A DNA stretch of 34,605 nucleotides, from positions 1 through 34,605 of the forward strand of contig JAKURM010000010.1 in the NCBI GenBank assembly GCA_022449945.1, in the 5' to 3' direction. The notes under the pieces are model-generated. The model was not told the DNA's origin. It saw only the letters and a list, made by a program, of their open reading frames with translations, and did no database searches. A program made the translations under genes and the position numbers. Of the stretch, positions 8,733 through 16,089 are shown in pieces (within the stretch, counting starts at the first letter, position 1; every line of letters starts with the position of its first letter). The DNA comes from Candidatus Thalassarchaeum sp. (GTDB taxonomy: Archaea > Thermoplasmatota > Poseidoniia > Poseidoniales > Thalassarchaeaceae).

Positions 8733-8783
8733 GTTCACTGCGCAGGAGTGTTGATGTTAAGTCCTAACTGGGGCGGATTAGCC

Positions 8784-10367
8784 TCATTCTTGGAAATATG
8801 ATCTCGCCAGGGAAACAAAATCATCTCTCGACATCTCGCCAATGAGTGTGGATGCCTTCGGCCCGTAGTCTCTCCCGAGGAGGATCCTGTATAGGATCGT
8901 GTAACCCATCCTCCTTGGGGTGCCAACCTTGTCAGCCGTTTCCCTGATGCAGGCCCCTATGGATTCGTAATCCCATCCCCCGTCCTCCAATGCCAAACAA
9001 AGACCCTCGAGAAAAACAACCCCTTCCTGGCCAATTTCCTCTCGAACCTCGTCTCTTGCTTCGGTGAGAATTCGGACTCGCCCGTCCTCTGGGAAGTGGG
9101 ACCCGCCTATCCATGACCTCATTTTGGCCAGCCTCCCGATTAGTGAGGTTGATGGATCCCCTTCCAAGTGACCAGATTTTCTCAGTGAGTCCCAAACCAC
9201 CTCGTCTGACTTCTTGATCTGTGCCAGCATTGAGAGATGGCTGAAGGAAACACCCCCTATTGATTCCGATGGTTCGGAGCCCCTGACAGATTGGCTTAGC
9301 CTGATTGCTCCCTTCTGAGTGCGTACGGCGACCCTCTGCCGCTTGCTCATGCCATCCTCTTCCTCCGGCGGTTCCGCGACTAGCCTCTCGTACTCCTCGG
9401 CGGCCTGGAAAAGCGAAGAACCAGTGTCGAACTCTATGTGGCGCCCCATCTTGCTTCTCGCGATAATGTACCTCATGATTTCCGGAGGGACCAGTTCCAA
9501 GGCTTCCATTGGCCCAATTGTCAAGCCAGATGAGCTGGACATAGCACCCATTCCCTTGAGCTGAATCCATTCGTAGGTCATCTTGTCTGGTGGTTTTCCT
9601 CCGAGTAGCCTGCAGATTGGTATTCCCGTATCATAGCTCCCCCCGGCAGCCCCGTGGTCCTTCCCCGCTGGCTCGCACGTTACGCCGTGAATTATCCACC
9701 TAGCAGCCCAGTCTACCCTCCAGGGGAGCTTCCCGTCCCCTCCCCGAATGTCTGATCTGCCCTCGACACCATGACTGTCAATCCAATGGACGAATGGCTT
9801 CTCATAGCCCGTGACGGTGACCCCATCCATGCTTCCCTTCGAGTCTCTGGGGTTGTAGGGAAACCATCCGTCGTCGAGCTCCCTGCCGGAAATGCTCTCG
9901 ATCAACTCCCTAATCTCCACCTTCATGGATATGGAACGGTCTATGCTTTCGGCGAATCCACCAGATTCGTATGTCTCGTGGTTCATTATCACGCGGGGAC
10001 TCACTCCTATTTCTTCCAAGGACTCGAGGAACGGATTGAGGAAGTGTTCAGCGTAGCTGTTGCTTCCATCACCAGGCTCTCCGTCCGGTCCTGGGGCTGG
10101 GATGTACGCCAATGGGTGTCCAATATACCGTTCATATGAATCGGATAGGAAGTCGTAGACTCTCCTCAGGGGATCCATCGAGTCTACAATGAAGACGTAC
10201 TCGGACTCAAGCCCCGCATCGAGACAGGCCCTGTGGATCATCTCTGCAGAAAGGATCTCTCGGAGGTGCCCGACGTGGAACTCACCAGAGGGGGTAATCC
10301 CGGAGCACGATACCTGCGGTCCGCCCCTGTTGCTCAGCCTCTGCGCGGTGTGATCCGCCCAATGCAT
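8784..10367 (-). CDS. lysS: class I lysyl-tRNA synthetase
   Basis: It charges tRNA-Lys. Class I LysRS is the archaeal form, unrelated to the common class II enzyme. The 527 residues show the HIGH-type signature in SGITPSGEFHVGHLRE (residues 22-37). The second ATP signature region reads LKGMGAMSSSSGL, so the usual KMSKS lysines appear as Ala and Ser. The conserved class I LysRS block WRVDWAARW is followed by GKDHGAAGGSYDTG. The C-terminal part is the helical anticodon-binding region. The start is well supported: a GAGGT Shine-Dalgarno sequence lies 5 nt upstream and overlaps the TGA of the preceding PRTase gene, suggesting translational coupling. Confidence 0.95.
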   Translation of the reverse strand: MHWADHTAQRLSNRGGPQVSCSGITPSGEFHVGHLREILSAEMIHRACLDAGLESEYVFIVDSMDPLRRVYDFLSDSYERYIGHPLAYIPAPGPDGEPGDGSNSYAEHFLNPFLESLEEIGVSPRVIMNHETYESGGFAESIDRSISMKVEIRELIESISGRELDDGWFPYNPRDSKGSMDGVTVTGYEKPFVHWIDSHGVEGRSDIRGGDGKLPWRVDWAARWIIHGVTCEPAGKDHGAAGGSYDTGIPICRLLGGKPPDKMTYEWIQLKGMGAMSSSSGLTIGPMEALELVPPEIMRYIIARSKMGRHIEFDTGSSLFQAAEEYERLVAEPPEEEDGMSKRQRVAVRTQKGAIRLSQSVRGSEPSESIGGVSFSHLSMLAQIKKSDEVVWDSLRKSGHLEGDPSTSLIGRLAKMRSWIGGSHFPEDGRVRILTEARDEVREEIGQEGVVFLEGLCLALEDGGWDYESIGACIRETADKVGTPRRMGYTILYRILLGRDYGPKASTLIGEMSRDDFVSLARSYFQE

Positions 10368-10375
10368 GTGATACC

Positions 10376-10957
10376 TCAGACCGTCGCTGCCCTTACCAGT
10401 GCTCTCATTGGTACGCCATCTACGTCATTGTCCCATGACTTGTTGACCAGCACAAGGCAAAGCTTGACGTCTGCTCCGGAGGCTTTCAGGTTAGCCGCCG
10501 TTTTCTTCATGGTGGTCCCCGAAGAGTAGACGTCGTCGATAATCACTACGCGCTTGCCCTCAACGCCCGCGTAAACCTGGGACAGGTGCCCGCTCATGTC
10601 CTCGCTGATGCTTCGGACCACCGACATCTCAAGTCCCATGCTGGATGATATGGTCTGGGCAAAGGCGATCCCGTTGATGCTGACTCCCACAATGGTATCG
10701 ACCTCGTCATTCACCATCTCCTCGATAATGTCGCAGAATACGAAGGAGACTGCCTCGATCCTCTCTCCTTTCACGGCAATGGATCTCCAGCCGACTTTCA
10801 CGTCAGAGGGTTTTGCCTCAATCTCGTAGTCACTAGCAGATAACCACTCTATGGTGGTCTGGGATAGGGACAACTCGTCAGCTATCTGCTGGGTGGTTAG
10901 TCCGCTTGACCTGAACTCATCGACCATGCCCCTGAGTTCATCTACGCTCAACTGCAT
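10376..10957 (-). CDS. orotate phosphoribosyltransferase-like protein with N-terminal HTH (GfcR-like regulator)
   Basis: The 193 residues combine an N-terminal helix-turn-helix (about residues 20-42, SGLTTQQIADELSLSQTTIEW) with a type I phosphoribosyltransferase domain. The PRPP-binding loop is RVVIIDDVYSSGTTM, with the acidic pair and Gly-Thr-Thr of that motif; a GVSINGIAFA loop precedes it. Proteins of this architecture are annotated as PyrE-like; in haloarchaea the GfcR member controls sugar-degradation genes. Whether this protein is an enzyme, a regulator or both is not decided by sequence. The longer form starts at TTG 10987; ATG 10957 (MQLSVDEL) fits better. dut lies upstream (73 nt) and lysS downstream (8 nt), so a nucleotide-sensing regulator is plausible. 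Confidence 0.85.
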   Translation of the reverse strand: MQLSVDELRGMVDEFRSSGLTTQQIADELSLSQTTIEWLSASDYEIEAKPSDVKVGWRSIAVKGERIEAVSFVFCDIIEEMVNDEVDTIVGVSINGIAFAQTISSSMGLEMSVVRSISEDMSGHLSQVYAGVEGKRVVIIDDVYSSGTTMKKTAANLKASGADVKLCLVLVNKSWDNDVDGVPMRALVRAATV

Positions 10958-11030
10958 CGCCACATCCCAGCGCCGCAGTGCTATCAATCCACCGGGAGTA
11001 ATCTATTGAGCGGGTCTATATTTTCTGTAT

Positions 11031-11480
11031 TCAGAATCTGCCGGTGCTCCCGAATCCACCGGATCCCCTCTCCGTTTCCCCTAGCTCCTCATAACCAACC
11101 TCGATGAAACCGACCCTGGGAATCGGAGTTATCAGTAGCTGCGCTATCCTTTCGCCGGACTTCACCAAGTAAGAATCGCCTTCCCCGATCCATGTCATCA
11201 GGACGAACAGCTCCCCCCTGTAGTCCGCGTCAATGGTGCCGATGCTATGTGGTAGTATCAGTCCCTTGGAACCCAACGAGGAACGCGCCCTAACCTGTCC
11301 CTCGTATCCCACGGGGATCGCCACATGAAGCCCCGTCCTGAGTTTCACGCTTCCCCTGAAAGGGACCTCGGTATCCTCCAGCGAGTACAGGTCCCAACCA
11401 GCCGCGTGCGCGCTTCCCTTTGTTGGCATGCGAGAATCGGGGTGAACCCTGGCAACCTTCACTTGGACTGCCTCAGGCAT
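11031..11480 (-). CDS. dut: dUTP diphosphatase (trimeric dUTPase)
   Basis: It hydrolyses dUTP to dUMP and pyrophosphate, which keeps uracil out of DNA and supplies dUMP. All five dUTPase motifs are present in 149 residues: AAGWDLYS (26-33), RARSSLG (64-70), GTIDADYRGELFV (81-93, with the catalytic Asp and the uracil-loop Tyr), GERIAQLL (109-116), and the C-terminal arm RGSGGFGSTGRF (138-149). The arm is complete to the stop. The start is ATG 11480, with an AGGATGGGG purine run just upstream. It is divergent from the aIF2-beta gene, with 88 nt between the start codons. Confidence 0.96.
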   Translation of the reverse strand: MPEAVQVKVARVHPDSRMPTKGSAHAAGWDLYSLEDTEVPFRGSVKLRTGLHVAIPVGYEGQVRARSSLGSKGLILPHSIGTIDADYRGELFVLMTWIGEGDSYLVKSGERIAQLLITPIPRVGFIEVGYEELGETERGSGGFGSTGRF

Positions 11481-11535
11481 ACCCCATCCTGCCGAAAGAG
11501 GTCTTTGACCGTTGGCAATCCATCAACAACCCCGG

Positions 11536-11552
11536 TGGGGTGAAAAACCCCA
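11536..11552 (+). repeat. short hairpin in the leader of the aIF2-beta gene
   Basis: TGGGGT and ACCCCA form a perfect 6-bp stem around the five-base loop GAAAA. It lies between dut and the aIF2-beta gene, ending 9 nt before the GGAG Shine-Dalgarno sequence. It could be a leader structure or chance. It would be coding if translation began at the upstream TTG 11512. Confidence 0.35.
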
Positions 11553-11568
11553 TGCATTTCGGAGTCCC

Positions 11569-11979
11569 GTGACCAACCGCAACTACGACGAGCTTCTGGA
11601 TAGGGCCAGGGGGAGAATCCCCAAGGACATTAGTGAACGCTCCAGATGGACAATGCCTGAACCAGACATAATGATCGAGGGAAGCCAGACGATATTGCGA
11701 AACTTCTCTGACATTGTGGATGCAATGGACCGGGATGCCAACCATGTTTTCCAGTACCTGCTCAATGAGCTCGGGACATCTGGAAGCAGGGAGCAGGTAC
11801 GAATCATGCTCAAGGGAAGGGTCCCCCCGAAGAGGATCAAGGAGAAGATAGTGGCCTACGTCAAGACCTACATCCTATGCGGCGAATGCAAGGCTCCAGA
11901 CACTAGATTCCTCAGGGAGGGCCGAACCACTCTTCTGAAGTGCCAGGCCTGCGGGGCCACTAGACCCGTCAGGCTTTAG
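11569..11979 (+). CDS. eif2b: translation initiation factor aIF2 subunit beta
   Basis: This is the beta subunit of the heterotrimeric aIF2 that brings initiator tRNA to the ribosome. The 136 residues begin NRNYDELLDRARGRIP, typical of the family's N terminus. The core MPEPDIMIEGSQTILRNF follows, then an alpha/beta domain with MLKGRVPPKRIKEKI. The C-terminal zinc ribbon has two C-x2-C pairs: ILCGECKAPDT and LKCQACGATRP. I chose GTG 11569 because GGAG lies 4 nt upstream and the N terminus then aligns with the family. The TTG at 11512 would add 19 residues unlike any aIF2-beta. It is divergent from dut. Confidence 0.93.
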   Translation: MTNRNYDELLDRARGRIPKDISERSRWTMPEPDIMIEGSQTILRNFSDIVDAMDRDANHVFQYLLNELGTSGSREQVRIMLKGRVPPKRIKEKIVAYVKTYILCGECKAPDTRFLREGRTTLLKCQACGATRPVRL

Positions 11980-12014
11980 CAAAATTGTCCGGATTTCATC
12001 CCAATCTCGGGATA

Positions 12015-13037
12015 TTAGTTTGGGGAGAAGTCTAGTAGGACCTTTCCACGGTTCTTGCGTTCGTGAATATGCAACTGAGCATCTGCAACCTTCTCGAAAC
12101 GCCACACTGAATCAATAATCGGGGCAATATCACCCTTCAGAAGCATCGAAGAAAGAGCTTCAAGATGTCCCTTGAAAATTGAATCGTCATCGAGAAGCCC
12201 CATGTGGACTCCGAACACAGCCCTATTCGAGTTCATCATCCTCAGTGGGTCGAATTTCGGCGTACTAGCCCACATTTTGAGGGCAGCAAGCCTAGATCTC
12301 CTTTCTCCCTTCACTGCAGCAGAGGCTCCGAAATAGTACAGCTTCCCCCCTCTCCTTAGAGACTGGTATGAACGCATCAGATGACCTCCGCCAACCGGGT
12401 CTATCGCATGGTGCACTCCTTTTCCTCCCGTCAACTCCTTGCAGATATTTACGAAATCCTCTGACTCTCGATCCACGAAGTGCATTCCCAATGAATTGAC
12501 GAAATCTCGTTTTGGAGAAGACGCAGTGCCAATGACAAGGGATGCCCCCATGGCTTTGCAAATCTGTGCAACGGCAGTCCCCACCCCTCCTGCTGCATGG
12601 TGGATTAGGACGGTTTCACCCCTGGTCAGGTTTCCCAAGTGAACCAGCATATGGTATGAAGTCCCGTATGTGACCGGCATTGCGGCCGCCTGGTCGAAAG
12701 AAACAGAGTCAGGAAGGGGGACTAACCTTCCTGTGTCCAAGACGACCCTTTCCGAATACCCCCCGAACCCGGTCATCGCAAGGACCCGATCTCCTGGTCG
12801 AAAACCCCCGACTCCGTCACCGATTTCGATAATCTCTCCAGATGCCTCGTATCCGGGCGTGAACGGGAAGTCAGGATTGGAACCGTACAGGCCCTGGCGC
12901 ATCATTAGGTCGGCGAAGTTTATCCCCGCTCGATGCACTCTGACGCTGGCTTGACCTGGTCCGGGAACCGGATCCTCCACATCTACAATCTGTATGGAGT
13001 CAACTCCGCCTACACGAGGGTAAATCACCTTCCTCAT
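12015..13037 (-). CDS. NADPH:quinone oxidoreductase-like MDR-family dehydrogenase
   Basis: The 340 residues have the medium-chain dehydrogenase layout. The N-terminal GroES-like domain carries AGINFADLMMRQG and PFTPGYEASGEI. The Rossmann domain carries the NAD(P) loop HHAAGGVGTAVAQ, then HHAIDPVGGGHL. The zinc ligands of alcohol dehydrogenases are missing, which places it with quinone oxidoreductases and VAT-1-like proteins. Substrates in this group vary (quinones, enones), so no specific reaction is claimed. The start is ATG 13037 with GAGGGA just before it. The upstream 2Fe-2S gene ends 4 nt away, so the pair is likely co-transcribed and may form a redox unit. It is convergent with aIF2-beta, with 35 nt between the stops. 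Confidence 0.85.
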   Translation of the reverse strand: MRKVIYPRVGGVDSIQIVDVEDPVPGPGQASVRVHRAGINFADLMMRQGLYGSNPDFPFTPGYEASGEIIEIGDGVGGFRPGDRVLAMTGFGGYSERVVLDTGRLVPLPDSVSFDQAAAMPVTYGTSYHMLVHLGNLTRGETVLIHHAAGGVGTAVAQICKAMGASLVIGTASSPKRDFVNSLGMHFVDRESEDFVNICKELTGGKGVHHAIDPVGGGHLMRSYQSLRRGGKLYYFGASAAVKGERRSRLAALKMWASTPKFDPLRMMNSNRAVFGVHMGLLDDDSIFKGHLEALSSMLLKGDIAPIIDSVWRFEKVADAQLHIHERKNRGKVLLDFSPN

Positions 13038-13041
13038 TCCC

Positions 13042-13335
13042 TCACTCCATTTCGTGCATCTTAGATGGCTTCCCGTCTTTGAGGTGCCGCAGTATCTCGT
13101 TCAAGCCCCCTTCGTCTTTTGGTAACGAGTACCACGTACCTTCGGGATAAACTACGCATGACGGCCCTTCCTCGCATTTGTCAAGACAGCCAGCCTTGTT
13201 TACTCGAACATCGGACAAACCCTCCTTCCTTGCAGCCCTCTTTATCTTGGTCAGTATCTCCAACGAATCTTTGTCAGCACAGCATCCTCTGGGGTGCCCC
13301 TCTTCTCTCTGGTTCGTGCAAACGAAAACGTGCAT
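13042..13335 (-). CDS. small [2Fe-2S] thioredoxin-like ferredoxin
   Basis: The 97 residues match the thioredoxin-fold [2Fe-2S] ferredoxins. They begin HVFVCTNQRE, with Cys6, then Cys18/Cys19 (RGCC). A second cluster NKAGCLDKCEEGPSC is followed by VVYPEGTWYS, the usual closing strand. Four of these cysteines would hold a 2Fe-2S cluster. Homologues stand alone or occur as parts of larger redox enzymes. The start ATG 13335 gives the family's MHVFVC-type N terminus; TTG 13353 would add six residues. The neighbouring MDR oxidoreductase is 4 nt downstream, a plausible but unproved electron partner. Confidence 0.85.
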   Translation of the reverse strand: MHVFVCTNQREEGHPRGCCADKDSLEILTKIKRAARKEGLSDVRVNKAGCLDKCEEGPSCVVYPEGTWYSLPKDEGGLNEILRHLKDGKPSKMHEME

Positions 13336-13361
13336 CCGGAAGTTCCCAGGCAACTAATCAC

Positions 13362-13688
13362 CTAGGCATGGTCGAACTTGGCTGCAAGGACGAAGTCGGA
13401 CTCGGTCAGCCCATCGATCTTGTGCGTGTAAATAACTGCCGAAACCCTTCCCCATCCGAGTTCGAAGTCAGCATGGTGATTCTGCTCTTCGCAAATTTCG
13501 CCCAATGAGTTAGTGAATTCCAAGGCGCTTTCGAAGTCCGGGAATGACCATTCCCTGGAAATGTGGTGGTCGTCCACGACTTCCCAGCCATCGTGGATTT
13601 TAACCAATAGTTCTGCTATCTCCCCACCATCCAGTGGAGGGACACCTCCTTGGCATGGCACGCACTCCTTTTCATTGAGTCCCATCAT
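13362..13688 (-). CDS. pterin-4-alpha-carbinolamine dehydratase
   Basis: The 108 residues match the PCD/DCoH family, which dehydrates 4a-hydroxytetrahydropterins. The active-site signature is EEQNHHADFELGWGRV, with the tandem His, followed by VSAVIYTHKIDGLTESDF, the typical C-terminal strand-helix. The N terminus carries CVPCQGG, a common start in prokaryotic members. No aromatic amino acid hydroxylase is in this window, so its partner is unknown; in prokaryotes the protein has also been tied to molybdopterin metabolism. The ATG at 13688 directly abuts the TGA of the preceding gene, and a TGGGG run lies just upstream. Confidence 0.92.
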   Translation of the reverse strand: MMGLNEKECVPCQGGVPPLDGGEIAELLVKIHDGWEVVDDHHISREWSFPDFESALEFTNSLGEICEEQNHHADFELGWGRVSAVIYTHKIDGLTESDFVLAAKFDHA

Positions 13689-14138
13689 TCAACCCCATAG
13701 ATTGCTTTCGTATCCGTCACTTGTCTTCTCGGCCTTTTCGTGCATCTCGGACCTTCTGCGCATGTCATCTTTCTCAAACTTGAGTAGCTCCTTGTCTTCG
13801 ATGTAAGTCCTTCTCAGGTGTGTTACGAGCCTTACTTCGACGATTACGTCCCTAGCGATGGATCTGAACTCTCCGTTTTGGTCTAGAATGTCTATTGAGT
13901 TCCTGTTAGTACCAACAAGCATCCCTCTTAGGTGGGGTACCCTGTCCTCCGGAAGCATTCTCCTATCCAGTAGTATCTCGATTAGATCGTCTCTCCTCAG
14001 TCCTGATTTCCTATCCATCAGTGGACCATGGAAAACGTCTCCCAGACTGTCTAGATCTGGTGAACCGTAGTCTTCGTAGAAACCCCTAGCCCAGTCTGGA
14101 AGATCTTCCGCCCTTCTGCCCCTCCGGTCCTCTGCCAT
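13689..14138 (-). CDS. conserved-looking hypothetical protein, possible Sm-like core
   Basis: I do not recognise the family. The 149 residues are strongly charged. The N-terminal half (to about residue 65) is acidic/basic and helical, including DLPDWARGFYEDYGSPDLDSL. The centre (about 70-105: LRGMLVGTNRNSIDILDQNG, then SIARDVIVEVRLVTH) reads like five alternating strands with a G-x-N turn, similar in style to an LSm/SH3-type barrel. A basic/acidic helical tail ends the protein. A nucleic-acid role would suit its place beside NOG1 and PCD, but that is inference. The start ATG 14138 has no strong Shine-Dalgarno sequence. It abuts the PCD start, so the two are probably co-transcribed, and it is divergent from NOG1. 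Confidence 0.7.
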   Translation of the reverse strand: MAEDRRGRRAEDLPDWARGFYEDYGSPDLDSLGDVFHGPLMDRKSGLRRDDLIEILLDRRMLPEDRVPHLRGMLVGTNRNSIDILDQNGEFRSIARDVIVEVRLVTHLRRTYIEDKELLKFEKDDMRRRSEMHEKAEKTSDGYESNLWG

Positions 14139-14255
14139 GGCTCTTCGTTTCGGTGGTCATAGAAAAACAAGCGGGTGGTATCGGGCAATTCGCCAATCTC
14201 AGACTCTGCTAATGCTTGAAGTGTAATGCCGTGGCGGCGAGGAGCGGGGAGAGCG

Positions 14256-15311
14256 ATGTCTTTGGTCGAGTGGAGGTCAATTCCTACTGTTTTGTATCCC
14301 CAAGAGATTCTCGACAAGGCGTTCGGTAGGGCTAGCAGCCAGGCAGATTTGGTTGAGGACCCAGACAAGTACCACAGAGTCAGGAAGCAGATGACAAGAA
14401 TGGTCCAGGCTGCATCTGATGTTATTGCGAAGACCCTCAACTCCTACGTTGACAGATGGCCGAGCCTTAATGCCCTATCCGAGTGCGACCGTGCTCTTGT
14501 AGACGCAGCAGTAGGTTGGGATGAATACAGGAAGAACCTGGGGACCCTTCAATGGGCCGCTGAGAGGTCTCAGCGGATATCCGGAGAGGCCCAATCCAAG
14601 ATTCTCCGCTTGAGGGACATTGACGGATTTCACAAGGCGCGAAGGCACGCATATGGGCGACTTTCTTCCATAATTGACCAGATTTCTCCTCAGATATTCT
14701 GGCTAGGGGATGCCCGAGGAGTCCTACGTAAGCTCCCTTCGATAGACCAGCATGAGCCGTGTATCGTTGTTGCCGGTTCTCCAAACGTGGGGAAGTCAGC
14801 TCTTATTGGGGCTCTTTCTAGTGGCGAACCTCAAGTCGCCTCATATCCTTTCACGACTAAACAGATCCATCTAGGGCACTTCACCCATAGGAGAAGGGTG
14901 TACCAGATGGTCGACACGCCCGGGCTCCTCGATCGTCCTATGGGCGAACGGAATCAGATAGAGATGCAAGCAATTGCCGCTCTAGAGCACTCCGGGGATG
15001 TCTTAGTGTTCTTGTTGGACAGGACCGAACAGTCTTCCACTCCACTAGATGAACAGAAAAACCTGCTAACAGAGGTTCGTGGGCTTATTTCCGAGAAGCC
15101 AATATTGGTAGTCAGCAGCAAGTCCGATCTGGTAGAGTCAGAAGTTGAGGGCGATGACGCTAGAATCAGCTCACTAACCGGAGAGGGTTTAGAGGAACTC
15201 AGGTCGAGGCTCATAGAGATAATCGCCGCAGACCAGGTGAATGATCCACTTAAACTTCCGGAACACTGGCCAAGGAAGGACGAAAACCACGGCCCAATAG
15301 GACGCCCGTGA
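14256..15311 (+). CDS. NOG1-family GTPase
   Basis: NOG1 GTPases act in large-subunit ribosome assembly in eukaryotes; archaeal members are assumed to do the same. The 351 residues have the family's N-terminal helical domain (SIPTVLYPQEILDKAFGRAS at the start). The G domain follows: G1 GSPNVGKS (174-181), the switch SYPFTTKQIHLG, and G3 DTPGLLDRP (220-228). The G4 position reads VVSSKSDL, so S-K-S-D replaces the usual N-K-x-D. It ends shortly after the G domain, as archaeal forms do. ATG 14256 is preferred because GGGGAGAG lies just upstream and the N terminus fits. An in-frame ATG at 14226 would add ten Arg/Gly-rich residues. Confidence 0.9.
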   Translation: MSLVEWRSIPTVLYPQEILDKAFGRASSQADLVEDPDKYHRVRKQMTRMVQAASDVIAKTLNSYVDRWPSLNALSECDRALVDAAVGWDEYRKNLGTLQWAAERSQRISGEAQSKILRLRDIDGFHKARRHAYGRLSSIIDQISPQIFWLGDARGVLRKLPSIDQHEPCIVVAGSPNVGKSALIGALSSGEPQVASYPFTTKQIHLGHFTHRRRVYQMVDTPGLLDRPMGERNQIEMQAIAALEHSGDVLVFLLDRTEQSSTPLDEQKNLLTEVRGLISEKPILVVSSKSDLVESEVEGDDARISSLTGEGLEELRSRLIEIIAADQVNDPLKLPEHWPRKDENHGPIGRP

Positions 15312-15313
15312 AT

Positions 15314-15430
15314 TCAGACGTGCCACGTGTGCCCACAAACCACGCAGAAGAGGTTGTATCCGCCAAAAGATTCGGATAGTCCCTCGATTTCAATTGCAGT
15401 CCCGCAGTTGGGGCACTTCGCATTCGCCAC
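15314..15430 (-). CDS. 38-residue zinc-ribbon protein
   Basis: Reading the minus strand from GTG 15430 to TGA 15314-15316 gives 38 residues with two C-x2-C knuckles: KCPNCGTAIEIEG and LFCVVCGHTWHV. The second is followed by two His residues. The 19-residue spacing between knuckles suits a small zinc ribbon. An in-frame TAA lies a short way upstream, so GTG is the only standard start. The gene ends 2 nt from the NOG1 stop (convergent) and lies 48 nt downstream of the 15479-16063 gene on the same strand. No Shine-Dalgarno sequence is obvious. I know no named family; zinc binding is inferred from the cysteines. Confidence 0.6.
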   Translation of the reverse strand: MANAKCPNCGTAIEIEGLSESFGGYNLFCVVCGHTWHV

Positions 15431-15478
15431 GATACGTCCAACGAGTTTGGGTTATTCAACGATGCTGATGCCGATTCA

Positions 15479-16063
15479 CTATGCATTCTTGAAGCGATTC
15501 AACAGGTTTCTGATAGGGAATGCCATTTCCCCTGCACCAGCAATAAGAAGTATCGAAACAACGGCCAGAGAAATCTCTACAATATTGTTCAGATGGATGG
15601 AAGTACTTATTGTCACTTGCTGCGAATCCAGACTGGATCCGTCCTTTCCCGCTGTGACAAATCGATATTCACCGGGCCCCATCTCGAAAACAAGGCTGCC
15701 ATCCGAATCAGGTCCGCCAGCCACCTTGTGGACGACCATATCTTCCCAAGTGCACTGCGTCAGGCCATTGGAATCATGGGGGCAATCATCTTTTGCCTTT
15801 GAGTCTACAACCCCCAACCAGGCCCTGTCCGGCTCATTCCACTTCACCTCCAAACTGATGTCAAGTAGTATGAATGCAGGAGGAACATCGATGTCGTCCT
15901 GAGTCATCCCCACGTTGCACCCAATATCGCTATCTGTGCATGGGACGATCGGTACCTCTGTGCCAGAGTCGGGGGGGGAATATCCGAAAATGCTGATGAC
16001 CAACATTGTCGCACAAAGAAGGCCAACGAGCATCGGCAGAACAGACAAAATCCTAACCATCAT
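15479..16063 (-). CDS. membrane-anchored protein with extracytoplasmic domain, function unknown
   Basis: The 194 residues have a hydrophobic N-terminal helix (about residues 5-28, ILSVLPMLVGLLCATMLVIS) and a C-terminal one (about 160-178, VEISLAVVSILLIAGAGEM) ending in a basic tail, NLLNRFKNA. Between them lies an extracytoplasmic part with four cysteines (VPCTDSDIGC, KDDCPHDSNGLTQC) and a beta-rich region ending FEMGPGEYRFVTAG. This layout suggests a small beta-sandwich held at the outer face of the membrane. No family is recognised. A GAGGAA Shine-Dalgarno sequence lies 8 nt before the ATG at 16063. It is probably co-transcribed with the zinc-ribbon membrane protein upstream (26 nt gap). 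Confidence 0.65.
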   Translation of the reverse strand: MMVRILSVLPMLVGLLCATMLVISIFGYSPPDSGTEVPIVPCTDSDIGCNVGMTQDDIDVPPAFILLDISLEVKWNEPDRAWLGVVDSKAKDDCPHDSNGLTQCTWEDMVVHKVAGGPDSDGSLVFEMGPGEYRFVTAGKDGSSLDSQQVTISTSIHLNNIVEISLAVVSILLIAGAGEMAFPIRNLLNRFKNA

Positions 16064-16089
16064 GGGAATTCCTCAGCAAACTCTACGAT

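Noticed and set aside
8932-9570. A 212-residue minus-strand frame inside lysS
   Set aside because: It is a second frame on the same strand as lysS, low in recognisable motifs and rich in Gly/Arg; lysS is certain.
15250-15486. A 78-residue minus-strand frame across the NOG1 end
   Set aside because: It runs through the zinc-ribbon gene in another frame and overlaps NOG1; the zinc-ribbon frame has the paired cysteines.
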